The notes under the pieces are model-generated. The model made no database searches, was not told where the DNA came from, and saw only the letters and a program-made list of their open reading frames with translations. The position numbers and the translations under genes are program-made. This document shows positions 8,955 through 19,341 of a DNA stretch of 64,000 bases, piece after piece (position 1 is the first letter of the stretch; every line of letters starts with the position of its first letter). Origin of the DNA: JAAFHB01 sp942493325 (lineage in GTDB: Bacteria > Bacteroidota > Bacteroidia > Bacteroidales > Prolixibacteraceae); assembly GCA_942493325.1 (NCBI GenBank), contig OW818689.1, positions 620,001 to 684,000 on the forward strand. Reading direction: 5' to 3'.

Positions 8955-9080
8955 ATTCTTAAGAATTACGTGGATAATTTATTGATCAATTTTTCGTTAA
9001 AAGTATTTCAATATTCTAAAAATGCAAAATAATTATCCCTGAAAATCAAACATTGAACTCAAATAATTAAAAATAAGTAA

Positions 9081-9142
9081 TAAAAGAATCCCCGCCGGAT
9101 TTTCGTGTAAGGTGTGCGAAGGATTTAAACCGGCGAGGATTC
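9081..9142 (-). terminator. Terminator after the DJ-1/PfpI gene
   Basis: On the minus strand GAATCCTCGCCGG pairs with CCGGCGGGGATTC (13 bp, one G-U), an inner CGAA/TTCG pairing extends it, and TTTTATTAC follows. On the + strand the same mismatch would be C-A, so the fold favours minus-strand use. Confidence 0.75.
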
Positions 9143-9215
9143 TGAATAATTATGCATAATTAACGACTTTTTCACACGGAGCAGTACTTGCTGCCCACAA
9201 AATTAGAATAATTAA

Positions 9216-9764
9216 TCATTCAACCAACATCGCTTTGCGGAGTTTAAGAGACAGCTCCTCCCCTTTCAATAGCCTCACAATTTCGAGCGAAAAATTGAGG
9301 GCAGCGCCAACACCCCGCCCGGTAATAATTTTATCATCAACAATATAGGGATAACTCAGTATGTCTGCCCCGGTAAGATGGGCTTCATACCCCGGATAAC
9401 AAACTGCCCTGCGTCCCTTTAAAATTCCCAGGTTTCCCAGTACTATAGGGGCAGCACAGATGGCAGCCAGGTATTTATCATTGTTTTTGTATTTAACAAT
9501 CTGCGATTTTAAACCTTCATGCTCATTGAGGTTTTTCGCTCCCGGCATCCCCCCCGGGAGGATGATCATCACCCCCTGGGCATAGTCAACCTTATCATAC
9601 AAAAGATCAGCTTTGATTTCAATGTCATGAGCACCCTTTACTACCTGGTTTCCTGTCACTGAAACGGTGATTACATTCATTCCTGCACGACGTAAAACAT
9701 CAATGATGGTGACAGCTTCAATCTCTTCGAATCCTTCGGCTAAGTGTACAATTATCTGATTCAT
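9216..9764 (-). CDS. DJ-1/PfpI family protein (YajL/DJ-1 type)
   Basis: A 182-residue single-domain protein of the DJ-1 subgroup. The nucleophile elbow A-A-I-C-A-A-P places the reactive C103, and E16 in G-F-E-E-I-E-A is the conserved acid that tunes it. G-G-M-P-G-A at about 71-76 and the closing F-S-L-E-I-V-R helix are also typical. DJ-1/YajL proteins are described as glyoxalase III or deglycase-type enzymes and oxidative-stress chaperones; which activity applies is not visible. Cytoplasmic, monocistronic, with its own terminator. Confidence 0.92.
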   Translation of the reverse strand: MNQIIVHLAEGFEEIEAVTIIDVLRRAGMNVITVSVTGNQVVKGAHDIEIKADLLYDKVDYAQGVMIILPGGMPGAKNLNEHEGLKSQIVKYKNNDKYLAAICAAPIVLGNLGILKGRRAVCYPGYEAHLTGADILSYPYIVDDKIITGRGVGAALNFSLEIVRLLKGEELSLKLRKAMLVE

Positions 9765-9923
9765 AATAATTTAATATTAATATCCGGATTAACATGTATT
9801 TTTCAGTTTTTCGGCCGCAAATTCAACCCTCCTTTTGGTGCTTACCGCATCTGTACCCAGGATAGTGAATCAAGATCAGTTTAAAAATTCGAATCAAACC
9901 TATTTAAAAACAAATGATCCCTT

Positions 9924-12900
9924 TTAAGGGTTTAAAGAACCAGCGGCAATTTTTTGCAATGCCTGCTTCGGTAAATTTTCCCCGGGTTTTAAACCACTGG
10001 CTTTCAGAAAGTAATAGCGGGCAATCGCGTTATTATTCTGTTTCACCGCTTCTTCACCTTTCTGAATAAAATCATCATAGGCGCCGTTTATTTTTTTTGC
10101 CTCGGAACCATTTACAATTGATTCAATTTCTTTCAACCGCGAAGCCACATGATCGTTCTGGCCTAATTCAATTACTTTATTGTAGTAGAAACGGGCTGTC
10201 GGGTATTCCTTACGATTAAAGGCATCATCCGCTTTGTTCAGATTTTCTTTAAACAACCGCTGATCGGATTCATTTAAATTATCCGCAACAATTTTGTCAA
10301 TTTCCTTTAATTGCTGCTGCGGATAGGTTTCCCACTTCAGGATGTCAGAACCTTCGCGGTAATAAAACCTCGCCGCGCTGTAGTTCTTCGCCTTCATTTC
10401 ATCATCACCCCTGGTGATTCTGTTTTTGTATTCCAGCATTTTTTCTGCAGTAATTCCCGAGTCAATCATCTTATCGCAGGCTTCCACCTGCGCAAGTGAA
10501 TAGCTGTCACTTTGTTTAATTTTCAGTGCCTCGATGAAGTAAAATCGTGCCACTGACCACTGCGACTTTTTAAAATTTTCCTCGGCTGTTTTTACCTTTT
10601 CCGAAAACAGCTTTTCAGTAGTACTTAATTTGTCATCTGTAACCGCTTTTTGATCAGCCAGGGCCTTTGCAGCCATTTCATCAGCAATTGACTTTATCTC
10701 TTTTAATTTTTCCACAGGATAGGTGGCTGTCTGATCAACTGACAATGCCTGACCGTAATATACCTTTGCTTCGGTATAGTTCTTTAAACCGAAAAGCTGA
10801 TCTGCTTTATCAACCGCTTCCTTATATTTTTTCTGTTTTAACGCTAATGCCTGTTGTTCAGCCGCCAGACGGATCCGATCCTGCTCTGCCTGCTGAAGAA
10901 GCAATTGTGCTGAAGTGATTTTTCCGAGAACAATGTCATTACTCTTTATTGCCAGCGCATTTTTATAGATTGAAATCGCATCAGCATATTCTTTAATGTT
11001 TACTTTGACATCGCCTGATGCAATCAAGCGGTTAAATTCAGCTTCCTGCTTCGCTTTTTCACCGGCTATCGCGAGTAATTTTTCAGTATCGGAAATGCGT
11101 GCTACTGCCACGGCATCACCCGGCTTAATGGTTAATGCCGATTTAAAACTGGTGATTGCCTCTGTATATTTCGTTTGCTGTACTTCTGCGTCTCCTGCGG
11201 CGATCAAACGATTAAATTCGGCTTCCTGCTTCGCTTTTTCACCGGCCATTGCCAGTAATTTTTCAGCTTCCGAAATGCGCGCAAGAGCTGTTGCATCGCC
11301 CGATTTAATATTCAGCGCCAATTTAAAACTGGTGATTGCCTCGGGATATTTCGTTTGCTGTACTTCTGCGTCTCCCGCTGCCATCAAACGATTAAATTCG
11401 GCCTCCTGCTTCGCTTTTTCACCGGCCATGGCCAGTAATTTTTCAGCTTCCGAAATGCGCGCAAGAGCTGTTGCATCGCCCGGCTTAATATTCAGTGCCA
11501 ATTTAAAACTGGTGATCGCCTCTGTATATTTCGTTTGCTGTACTTCTGCGTCTCCCGCTGCCATCAAACGGTTAAATTCGGCCTCCTGCTTCGCTTTTTC
11601 ACCGACCATGGCCAGTAATTTTTCAGCTTCCGAAATGCGCGCAAGAGCTGTTGCATCGCCCGGCTTAATATTCAGTGCCGATTTAAAACTGGTAATTGCC
11701 TCCGTATATTTTGTTTGCTGTACTTCTGCGTCTCCCGCTGCCATCAAACGTTTAAATTCGGCTTCCTGCTTCGCTTTTTCACCGGCCATAGCCAGTAATT
11801 TTTCAACTTCCGAAATGCGCGCAAGTGCTTTTGCATCGCCCGGTTTAATATTCAATGCCGATTTAAAACTGGTAATTGCCTGCGGATATTTCGTCTGCTG
11901 TACCTCTGCGTCTCCTGCGGCTATCAACCGGTTAAATTCGGCCTCCTGCTTCGCTTTTTCACCGGCCATGGCCAGTAATTTTTCAGCTTCCGAAATGCGA
12001 GCAAGAGCTGTTGCATCGCCCGGCTTAATATTCAGCGCCGATTTAAAACTGGTGATTGCCTCTGTATATTTCGTTTGCTGTACTTCTGCGTCTCCTGCTG
12101 CCATCAAACGTTTAAATTCGGCCTCCTGCTTCAGTTTATCTCCAGCCATAGCCAGTAATTGCTGGGCATTGGCAAGCTTAGTTACCCCGACCGGGTCGTT
12201 AGGCCTGACCTTCAGTGCACTCTTGAAATTCTGTATGGCATCCGTGTATTTAATTTGAATTACATTTTCATCGCCAAGTGTGATGAGCCTGTTAAACTCG
12301 GCAAGAATTTTAGCCTCACCAGAAAGGTTTTTCAAATCAGAAGCCAGTTCTTTTATCTTTTCCTTCACAAATTTATCCGAAGGTTTTAGTTTTGTAGCTT
12401 CATTGTAAGCAGTATAAGCAGCGGCTATATCTTCTTTTTTTTCAAATTCCAAAGCTTCTGCTACTTTTTGATCAAAGACTTTATCGTCCTTGTTTTTAAG
12501 CGCTTCACTTATCTCGTCCTGAATTGCCTGATCATCAATCAACACATCTGAATCAAAATTATCGAGTGTACCATTGGGTGAATAAGACAATTTTCCAATT
12601 GTTTTACCCTCAAAGCTTAACGTCACCCCTTCCACTTTCTTGTAGAGTGTTATGACAATATAAAACGGCGGAAAGATGCTGTCTTTTTCCCATACATTGC
12701 GCGGAATTACCGTCGATATGTCTATTTCCTTACCGTAATAACCATCCTTTGAGATTACCAATTTATACTCCTTAAAATAACTAAGACCAAGATCAAATTT
12801 TCCTGAAGATGGAACAACGACACTTTTTTCTGTCTGCTTGGAATCCAGGTTAATAAGATTAACCACTGTACCTGACGGATCTCCCTTATCTAATTTTATC

Positions 12901-13028
12901 CGGCCGGGAATCTGAAAATATTTAAATTTTTCTGAGCTGGCAGAAACACGCAAGGATTGACCCTCGGCTATATAGGTAACCATAAACACTGTAAAAGCAA
13001 GAAAAATCTTAATGTAGTGATTACTCAT
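9924..13028 (-). CDS. Large exported TPR-repeat protein with six near-identical units
   Basis: I chose Met at 13028 (M-S-N-H-Y-I-K-I-F), which starts a good signal peptide ending E-G-Q-S; a start four codons earlier is possible. Residues up to about 200 form a beta-rich periplasmic domain. Eight 60-residue helical repeats follow, each with the TPR-like pattern E-F-x-R-L, G-D-A-E-V-Q-Q-T-K-Y, A-I-T-S-F-K, A-L. Units 2-7 are almost identical; units 1 and 8 have diverged. More distant TPR repeats (Y-x-x-A-R-F-Y-Y motifs, about 35-45 residues apart) continue to the C-terminus. No catalytic motif is seen; an envelope scaffold role is inference. The near-identity implies recent duplication or gene conversion. 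Confidence 0.85.
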   Translation of the reverse strand: MSNHYIKIFLAFTVFMVTYIAEGQSLRVSASSEKFKYFQIPGRIKLDKGDPSGTVVNLINLDSKQTEKSVVVPSSGKFDLGLSYFKEYKLVISKDGYYGKEIDISTVIPRNVWEKDSIFPPFYIVITLYKKVEGVTLSFEGKTIGKLSYSPNGTLDNFDSDVLIDDQAIQDEISEALKNKDDKVFDQKVAEALEFEKKEDIAAAYTAYNEATKLKPSDKFVKEKIKELASDLKNLSGEAKILAEFNRLITLGDENVIQIKYTDAIQNFKSALKVRPNDPVGVTKLANAQQLLAMAGDKLKQEAEFKRLMAAGDAEVQQTKYTEAITSFKSALNIKPGDATALARISEAEKLLAMAGEKAKQEAEFNRLIAAGDAEVQQTKYPQAITSFKSALNIKPGDAKALARISEVEKLLAMAGEKAKQEAEFKRLMAAGDAEVQQTKYTEAITSFKSALNIKPGDATALARISEAEKLLAMVGEKAKQEAEFNRLMAAGDAEVQQTKYTEAITSFKLALNIKPGDATALARISEAEKLLAMAGEKAKQEAEFNRLMAAGDAEVQQTKYPEAITSFKLALNIKSGDATALARISEAEKLLAMAGEKAKQEAEFNRLIAAGDAEVQQTKYTEAITSFKSALTIKPGDAVAVARISDTEKLLAIAGEKAKQEAEFNRLIASGDVKVNIKEYADAISIYKNALAIKSNDIVLGKITSAQLLLQQAEQDRIRLAAEQQALALKQKKYKEAVDKADQLFGLKNYTEAKVYYGQALSVDQTATYPVEKLKEIKSIADEMAAKALADQKAVTDDKLSTTEKLFSEKVKTAEENFKKSQWSVARFYFIEALKIKQSDSYSLAQVEACDKMIDSGITAEKMLEYKNRITRGDDEMKAKNYSAARFYYREGSDILKWETYPQQQLKEIDKIVADNLNESDQRLFKENLNKADDAFNRKEYPTARFYYNKVIELGQNDHVASRLKEIESIVNGSEAKKINGAYDDFIQKGEEAVKQNNNAIARYYFLKASGLKPGENLPKQALQKIAAGSLNP
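11043..12122 (-). repeat. Six tandem 180-bp coding repeats
   Basis: The DNA period is 180 bp (for example the line beginning at 11221 recurs at 11401, 11581, 11761 and 11941 with a few changes). It encodes six 60-residue TPR-like units. Differences are scattered single bases, such as GTT/GCT and Met/Ile exchanges, rather than frame changes. Copy number is likely to vary between strains. Confidence 0.95.
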
Positions 13029-13111
13029 TATTAAGTACATTGGGAAATCATTGATAAATAGGTAAAAAAAAGATTCGGTCTGGTAAAACTACCATTTTTT
13101 CGGGAAAAAAA

Positions 13112-14836
13112 CTATTTAACAATTCCGGAACCGATCAGTTCAGGATGATTTAACCTACTTTTTCGAGAACCATAGAAAAAATAAAGTAACAGACCAATCA
13201 TAAGCCAGATGCCAAAACGCATCCAGTTGGTGATACCTAATTCGCTCATAAGGTATAAATTGGTTAATAGACCCAGCACCGGGATCATTGACCAGCTTTT
13301 CCATACCGCATAAAATGAAACAGTTATAGAAATAAGTATAAAAAACAAATAAGGAATTGAATGAACTGAAAGGGCATTAATCAAAGAAAAAGCGCCTCCC
13401 GCAAGATAGAAAAGCAAACCGATTATCACCCATATGGGAATTAAAAAATACCGTGAGTTATAATAAGGAACCTTGAAACCCTTCTCATTTTCGGCCCTTT
13501 TGCCCCGGGGATTTAAAACCAGGATGCCTGCCGAGACCAGGATAAATGCGAATAGCGTACCAATACTGGTGAGATCTGTTACTTCCGTCAGGTTCATAAA
13601 TAGTGCAGGAACGGCTACCAAAATTCCGGTTACGATGGTTGAAAATGCAGGGGTCCGGTATTTAGGGTGAATTTTACTAAAAACTTTGGGCAGCAAACCG
13701 TCGCGACTCATGCTCATCCATATTCGGGGCTGACCAAGTTGAAATACCAGCAATACACTTGCCATGGCAATCACGGCACTTAACGCGATAATACCGGATA
13801 GCTGCGGAAGGTTTACCCGTTCGAAAACGAATGCAAGCGGATCGGAAACACCAAGCTCATGCGAGGAAACCATCCCTGTAAGAACAAGACTCACAGCAAC
13901 ATAAAGAATTGTAGTAATAATAAGCGCCAGGAACATCGAGACCGGTATATCGCGCCGGGGATTTTTGCATTCCTCTGCAGTTGTTGAAATCGCATCGAAT
14001 CCGATATAAGCAAAGAACACCCCGGAAACCCCTTTGAGGACTCCGGTTATTCCGTCAGGTGCAAACGGATGCCAGTTGTCAGGATTCACATAAAAGGCAC
14101 CAACGCCGATCACAAGAATCAGGATTCCGATTTTTAACAACACCATGATATTATTGGCAACTTTCGATTCCCGGATACCCACATAACAAATCCATGTGAT
14201 CAACACGACGATTCCCAGCGCCGGAACATCGGCTATAAGACGAAACTGGCCGATTCGGGGTGCCAATGTCCAGGAATTATAGGCCTCCTGCAGTGAGAAA
14301 CTCAGGTTATTCAATACTGTGCCGTCTTTCATTGCCATGATTGCCTGGTGATATCCCCTGGATGCAGAGACGTAGTCGGTTGTGAGATACGAAGGAATAT
14401 GCAGACCAACGCCATCCACCAGCCCTGTAAAGTAACCCGACCATGAAATCGCAACTGCAATATTTCCAATGGCATATTCCATGATCAGATCCCAGCCGAT
14501 AATCCATGCGATTAATTCCCCAAATGTGGCATAAGCATAGGTATATGCACTGCCACTTATCGGTATCGAGGAGGCAAATTCAGCATAACACATCGCGGAG
14601 AGCCCGCAGGCAAATGCAGTAAAGACAAACAACAGCGAAACTGCCGGACCTCCGCTTGCAGCAGCGTTACCGATTGTACTGAATATCCCTGCACCGACAA
14701 TAGCAGCAACACCCAGTGCAGTAAGATCTACAACACTGAGATTACGCCTCATCGTGTTGCCGCTTTCTGATAACAGCTCAGCTTCACGGATGATATGCGA
14801 AACAGATTTCCGGCGGAATAAATCAGATATCTTCAA
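13112..14836 (-). CDS. APC-family amino acid permease (CAT type)
   Basis: A 574-residue integral membrane transporter of the amino acid-polyamine-organocation family. The first helix holds the unwound substrate-binding motif G-A-G-I-F-S-T, and the sixth-helix region has F-F-A-Y-I-G-F-D-A-I-S-T-T-A-E-E, both typical of cationic amino acid transporters (YfnA/CAT). A loop of about 50 residues between helices 3 and 4 is present, and about 12 or more hydrophobic segments are visible. It starts 25 bp after the TolC gene on the same strand and so may be read through from the efflux operon, an unusual pairing. Substrate is unknown; cationic or branched amino acids are likely from the family. Confidence 0.9.
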   Translation of the reverse strand: MKISDLFRRKSVSHIIREAELLSESGNTMRRNLSVVDLTALGVAAIVGAGIFSTIGNAAASGGPAVSLLFVFTAFACGLSAMCYAEFASSIPISGSAYTYAYATFGELIAWIIGWDLIMEYAIGNIAVAISWSGYFTGLVDGVGLHIPSYLTTDYVSASRGYHQAIMAMKDGTVLNNLSFSLQEAYNSWTLAPRIGQFRLIADVPALGIVVLITWICYVGIRESKVANNIMVLLKIGILILVIGVGAFYVNPDNWHPFAPDGITGVLKGVSGVFFAYIGFDAISTTAEECKNPRRDIPVSMFLALIITTILYVAVSLVLTGMVSSHELGVSDPLAFVFERVNLPQLSGIIALSAVIAMASVLLVFQLGQPRIWMSMSRDGLLPKVFSKIHPKYRTPAFSTIVTGILVAVPALFMNLTEVTDLTSIGTLFAFILVSAGILVLNPRGKRAENEKGFKVPYYNSRYFLIPIWVIIGLLFYLAGGAFSLINALSVHSIPYLFFILISITVSFYAVWKSWSMIPVLGLLTNLYLMSELGITNWMRFGIWLMIGLLLYFFYGSRKSRLNHPELIGSGIVK

Positions 14837-14861
14837 CGATCAACTTTTTTATTATCATTAA

Positions 14862-16175
14862 CTAATTAGCAGGCAATATCTTGCCACTAATACGAAGTAA
14901 TTCGGTTTCGATCTGCTTGGCCTGGAATTGCGCGAGCAGCAGACTATTTTCGGCCTGCAGTTGCATGATCTGTATTTGTCGTAAATCAATATCACTCAAT
15001 TCCCCGAGCCTGAATTTTTCGAATGCAATAAAGGTATTGCGCTTTGATATGATAAGATTATCAGCCTCAAACTTTATCAGCTTAAGATTATTTTCATACT
15101 CGTTATAAAGCCCGAATACCTGTGATTCAATATCTTTTGTAACCTGCTGAAGTTCCAGACTACTTGATTCCTTTTGGATCAGGGCATTGGCCGAATTCCG
15201 CCGTTTACTGAACCCGTCAAACAATGAATATGAAAGGCTTAATCCTGTAACAGGACCATAACTTTTAAAAGAACTTGTGGTCCCAAAATCGTATTTCGAT
15301 CGGTTAAAATTGTAATCCGTAAAAAAATCGACCTGCGGGTATTTGGGTGAATGTGAAAGCCTGTAATTTAGTTCCGCAATATCAGCACTCTGGTTAGCCA
15401 GTTCAATACGGGCATTCGAAATACCCAGCCTGGAGACCAGCGTATGATAATCGGGTATCGGAAGAAAGGTAATCGTGTCACTCACTTCGTATTCTGCAGC
15501 TGCATCGGCAACGAGCAAAAAATTAAGATCAGCTTTGGCATTTTTCAGAGCCACCTGTTGCCTGAGAAATGCCGCACTATCTGCATTCAGGTCAACTACC
15601 GATTGCAGATATCCCAGTTCAGATGCCGAGCCGATCTGATATTTTCTCTGGATCAGCTCCCTTCGCCTGTTCGAGAAATTGATAGCATCCTGTAAAACCC
15701 GTAACCTGTTTTTATTCTGAATAATTGAGTAATAAGTAACTACGATATCAGAAATCACATTTTCAACCGCGAGCCTTTCAGATGTTTCACCTTGTTTTTG
15801 TAATAAACCGAGTTTATCTTTCTGAATAAACATCCCGAATCCATCAAAAAGTGTCCAGTCAAATGAAGCGGCGAGCGCCAGCGAAGATGTATTTGCATTG
15901 TCTGTTTTTGAAATTTCGCCGGTAACAGACCTTGTTTCGGACGATATTGCATTTTCCCGGACTGATCCGCTGACACCTAACTGAGGAAGGAATCCTGCAT
16001 TGCCGATCGTATTATTGTTTTTAGTTATTTCATTGTTATTTCGTGAGATCAGGATCGAGAAATTGTTATTGAGGCCGGTGACGATCGCTTCATCCAGAGT
16101 CATCAGTTTCGACTGACTCCAGGCGTGTGAGGATTGAATAAGCAATAAAATAATCCCGGTAAAAATAAGTCTCAT
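14862..16175 (-). CDS. TolC-family outer membrane efflux protein
   Basis: A 437-residue outer-membrane channel subunit with a signal peptide (M-R-L-I-F-T-G-I-I-L-L-L, cleavage near A-W-S-Q). It has the two structurally repeated halves of the OEP fold, each rich in long polar helices (A-L-K-N-A-K-A-D-L-N, and Q-I-M-Q-L-Q-A-E-N-S-L-L-L near the end), and a Y-S-L-F-D-G-F beta segment. It stands third in the adaptor-pump-channel block, 62 bp after the RND pump, so it should complete a tripartite efflux system that spans both membranes. Confidence 0.93.
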   Translation of the reverse strand: MRLIFTGIILLLIQSSHAWSQSKLMTLDEAIVTGLNNNFSILISRNNNEITKNNNTIGNAGFLPQLGVSGSVRENAISSETRSVTGEISKTDNANTSSLALAASFDWTLFDGFGMFIQKDKLGLLQKQGETSERLAVENVISDIVVTYYSIIQNKNRLRVLQDAINFSNRRRELIQRKYQIGSASELGYLQSVVDLNADSAAFLRQQVALKNAKADLNFLLVADAAAEYEVSDTITFLPIPDYHTLVSRLGISNARIELANQSADIAELNYRLSHSPKYPQVDFFTDYNFNRSKYDFGTTSSFKSYGPVTGLSLSYSLFDGFSKRRNSANALIQKESSSLELQQVTKDIESQVFGLYNEYENNLKLIKFEADNLIISKRNTFIAFEKFRLGELSDIDLRQIQIMQLQAENSLLLAQFQAKQIETELLRISGKILPAN

Positions 16176-16237
16176 AGTTTAAACATTGTTGATTGAAAAA
16201 CAGCAATTTCTATACGGATAATCACACAGCCATAGCA

Positions 16238-19200
16238 TTAGTCTCCGATATTCATCAGTAACTCTTCCTCCGTATCTACTTTTCTTTTTCCGGAGATCAG
16301 GCTGTAAAGTGCCGGAATCACATAAAGCGTGAGCACAAGCGAAAACATCAAACCACCAATAATGGTTATTCCCATTGGAATCCTGCTTTTCGCGGCTGCC
16401 CCAAGTGCCAGGGCAATTGGAAGTGCTCCCAGTCCGGTTGCAAGGCTTGTCATCAGGATAGGGCGCAAACGTAAGGTAGCCCCTTCAAGCACAGCTTCGT
16501 CGGGTGATAATCCAAGTTCTTTTTTCTGATTGGCAAATTCCACAATCAAAATACCGTTTTTGGTTACAATTCCGATTAATACGATAATCCCGATTTCACT
16601 GAAAATATTCAATGTCTGATCAAAGAAATAAAGTGACAATACCGCTCCGGCCATAGCCAAAGGAACAGTTAACATAACAATCAAAGGGTCGCGGTAACTT
16701 TCAAACTGCGCGGCGAGCACCAGGTAAATCAGCACAAGGGTAAAAATAAATGCATAAAGCAAACTGCTGGTGCTTTCAGCAAAATCACGTGAAGTTCCGG
16801 CCAGGGTGGTTGCAAAATTCTCACCCAATACCTCTTCCCCAATCTTACGCATCTCATCAATACCATCACCGAGGGTTACCCCGCCAGCCGGCTGCGCGGA
16901 TACTGTTGCAGACACATAGCGGTTAAACCTGAAAATCTGCGGGGGATTACTTTGATTGGAGAGCCGCAATACGTTATCGAGCTGAATTAGTTCGCTTTTC
17001 GCATTACGGATATAAATGGAAGATAAATCATGAGGATCGTCGCGGTTGGTTCGTGTAGCTTCACCAATCACCTGGTATTGTTTATCCCTGAGAATAAAAT
17101 ACCCGTAACGTTGCTGGCTGAAATATAAGGATAAATTCTCCGCAACATCTCTGACTGAAACGCCCATCGCTTTCGCCCGGTCGCGGTCGATTTCAACCCT
17201 GACTTCGGGTTTATTGAATTTCAGGTCGACATCGACAACCTGGAATTTTTTATTTTCCTGTGCTTTCTCGAGGAATTTAGGCAGAACTTCTTTTAACTGT
17301 GCAAAATCGGGTGCCAGGATTACGAACTGTACCGGCAGTCCGCCGCCTCGTCGCGTTGTCGAGATGGTTTGTTCCTGTGTGGCATATGCACGGGCAAAAT
17401 TCATGTTCTTAAGAAAGTTATTGATATAGTCAGTAATATTCTGCTGACTGCGGTTCCGGTCAGCAGGCGGTACAAGTCCGATCCGGGCAAACCCGCCGTT
17501 GGTACCGGTGCTGCCACTGGAGGTAACGCTCATTAAAGTGGTCTTTTCAGGGATAGTATCCAAAAATTCTGTTATTTCCTTTACATACTGATCCATAGCC
17601 TCAAAGGCAGTTCCTTCAGGAGCGGTTATGCTGATTCGAACCCGACTCTTATCTTCCATCGGCGCCAGCTCTGAAGGGATCTTTGAACCTATCCAGAATA
17701 TAATCACCAATGAGACTCCCATTACCAAAAAGGCAATCCATTTGTGAACTATGAAGGTTCGAAGTGAGCGGTTATAGCCTTCTGTCATGCGATCGAAAAG
17801 CTTTTCACTCCAAATGTACATCCGGTTTTCAGAAGTCGATTTTTTCAACATCCGTGCACACATCATCGGCGTGAGGGTAAGGGAAACAAATGCCGAAATA
17901 ATAACGGATCCTGCCACAGTTACCGCAAATTCCCTGAAAAGTCGTCCGGTTAGTCCACCAAGGAAAATAATAGGAAGAAACACGGCCGCCAGCGTTATGG
18001 TGGTTGAAATAATGGCGAAAATAATTTCTTCTGATCCTTTATGCCCGGCTACAACCGGGTTTTCGCCATCTTCAATTTTCTTATAGATGTTTTCCAGCAC
18101 AACGATCGCATCATCCACAACGAGTCCTGTCGCAAGAACAACCCCCAGCAAAGTAAGCAGGTTGATTGTAAATCCCGAGACATACATCATAAAGAAAGTA
18201 CCAATAAGTGAAATCGGAATGGCCAGAACCGGAATAAGGGTTGTGCGCCATTGCCTGAGAAAAACAAAGATCACCAGCACCACAAGTGCAAAGGCAAAAA
18301 ATATTGTTTCTTCAACCTCAGTGATCCCCTTCCGGATATTTATGGTATTATCGTGAATAATAATCGTTCGGATATCGGCTGGGACTTCTTTTCCTAATTG
18401 TTCGAGACGTTTATAAAACTCATCGGCGATGGCAATATGGTTCGAACCCGGTTGCGGCTGAATGGCCAGCCCGATCTGGATGATACTTCCGTTTCCCCTG
18501 TTGGCGCTCCTTTGATTTTCTGCATCAAGACGTGCCCTGCCAATATCTTTAAGTCGGACAACGGCACCATCGACCTCCTTGATCAACAGGTTATTAAATT
18601 CTTCTTCAGTCGTTAACCGACCTAAAGTTCTGATTACCAACTCTCTTTCGTAGCCTTCGATTCTTCCTGAAGGCAATTCGACATTTTCTCGTTGCAATGC
18701 AGTCTTCACATCACTCGGAGAAATCATAAAAGCGGTTAACCGTTCAGGATCGAGTTGAAGCCGCATCGCCCATTTTTTCTCCCCGAAAAAACTGATGTTA
18801 CTTACTCCGGGAATCGTCTGCAGTCGTTCCTTAAATACATTAATTCCATAATCCGTGAGTTCAAGGAGATTACGACTATCACTCTGGATCCCAAGGATGA
18901 TGATTGCATCGGCATCGGCATCCGTTTTTACGACTACAGGAGGGTCGCAGTCGGGAGGTAACTGTCGCATGACCCTCGAAACACGGTCGCGCACATCATT
19001 TGCGGCAGCCTCCATGTTTTCGTCGATATTAAACTCCACCGAAATGTTACTTCTTCCGTCGGCGCTGGATGAAGTCAATGTCCGGATTCCGGCAATTCCG
19101 TTGATCGATTCCTCGAGAATTTCGGTAATCTGGGTAGATATCACATCTGCATTTGCCCCGACATACGAAGTTGTAACTGTAATTATTGGCGGATCCACAC

Positions 19201-19315
19201 TCGGGAATTCCCTCAAACCAAGATTATAAAATCCGACTATGCCGAACAGAATGATCGCAATTGATAAAACGGATGCAAAAACCGGTCGTTTAATGCTAAA
19301 GGAAGCAATGTTCAT
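16238..19315 (-). CDS. RND efflux pump inner membrane subunit (AcrB/HAE1 type)
   Basis: A 1025-residue proton-driven transporter, the normal length for hydrophobe/amphiphile efflux RND pumps. TM1 is in the I-K-R-P-V-F-A-S start, followed by the porter-domain motif G-A-N-A-D-V-I. TM4 contains G-L-V-V-D-D-A-I-V-V-L-E-N, whose adjacent Asp pair is the proton relay. The second half repeats the layout, with G-I-V-T-K-N-G-I-L-I-V-E-F in the equivalent helix and G-x-x-P-I-A-L-A near the end. It lies 26 bp after the adaptor gene and before tolC. Substrates are probably drugs, dyes or bile-like compounds, but this is not readable. Confidence 0.96.
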   Translation of the reverse strand: MNIASFSIKRPVFASVLSIAIILFGIVGFYNLGLREFPSVDPPIITVTTSYVGANADVISTQITEILEESINGIAGIRTLTSSSADGRSNISVEFNIDENMEAAANDVRDRVSRVMRQLPPDCDPPVVVKTDADADAIIILGIQSDSRNLLELTDYGINVFKERLQTIPGVSNISFFGEKKWAMRLQLDPERLTAFMISPSDVKTALQRENVELPSGRIEGYERELVIRTLGRLTTEEEFNNLLIKEVDGAVVRLKDIGRARLDAENQRSANRGNGSIIQIGLAIQPQPGSNHIAIADEFYKRLEQLGKEVPADIRTIIIHDNTINIRKGITEVEETIFFAFALVVLVIFVFLRQWRTTLIPVLAIPISLIGTFFMMYVSGFTINLLTLLGVVLATGLVVDDAIVVLENIYKKIEDGENPVVAGHKGSEEIIFAIISTTITLAAVFLPIIFLGGLTGRLFREFAVTVAGSVIISAFVSLTLTPMMCARMLKKSTSENRMYIWSEKLFDRMTEGYNRSLRTFIVHKWIAFLVMGVSLVIIFWIGSKIPSELAPMEDKSRVRISITAPEGTAFEAMDQYVKEITEFLDTIPEKTTLMSVTSSGSTGTNGGFARIGLVPPADRNRSQQNITDYINNFLKNMNFARAYATQEQTISTTRRGGGLPVQFVILAPDFAQLKEVLPKFLEKAQENKKFQVVDVDLKFNKPEVRVEIDRDRAKAMGVSVRDVAENLSLYFSQQRYGYFILRDKQYQVIGEATRTNRDDPHDLSSIYIRNAKSELIQLDNVLRLSNQSNPPQIFRFNRYVSATVSAQPAGGVTLGDGIDEMRKIGEEVLGENFATTLAGTSRDFAESTSSLLYAFIFTLVLIYLVLAAQFESYRDPLIVMLTVPLAMAGAVLSLYFFDQTLNIFSEIGIIVLIGIVTKNGILIVEFANQKKELGLSPDEAVLEGATLRLRPILMTSLATGLGALPIALALGAAAKSRIPMGITIIGGLMFSLVLTLYVIPALYSLISGKRKVDTEEELLMNIGD

Positions 19316-19341
19316 TTCTCTGGAATTCTGTAAATTGATGA

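Noticed and set aside
11043..12122. Possible CRISPR array
   Set aside because: The repeats are 180 bp, contiguous and in frame, without unique spacers.
10996..12258. A 420-codon open frame on the + strand opposite the TPR protein
   Set aside because: It is the antisense of the 180-bp repeats: the repeated codon pattern keeps stops out of this frame. Its product is a repetitive Ala/Ser-rich string with no domain, whereas the minus frame has a signal peptide and TPR pattern.
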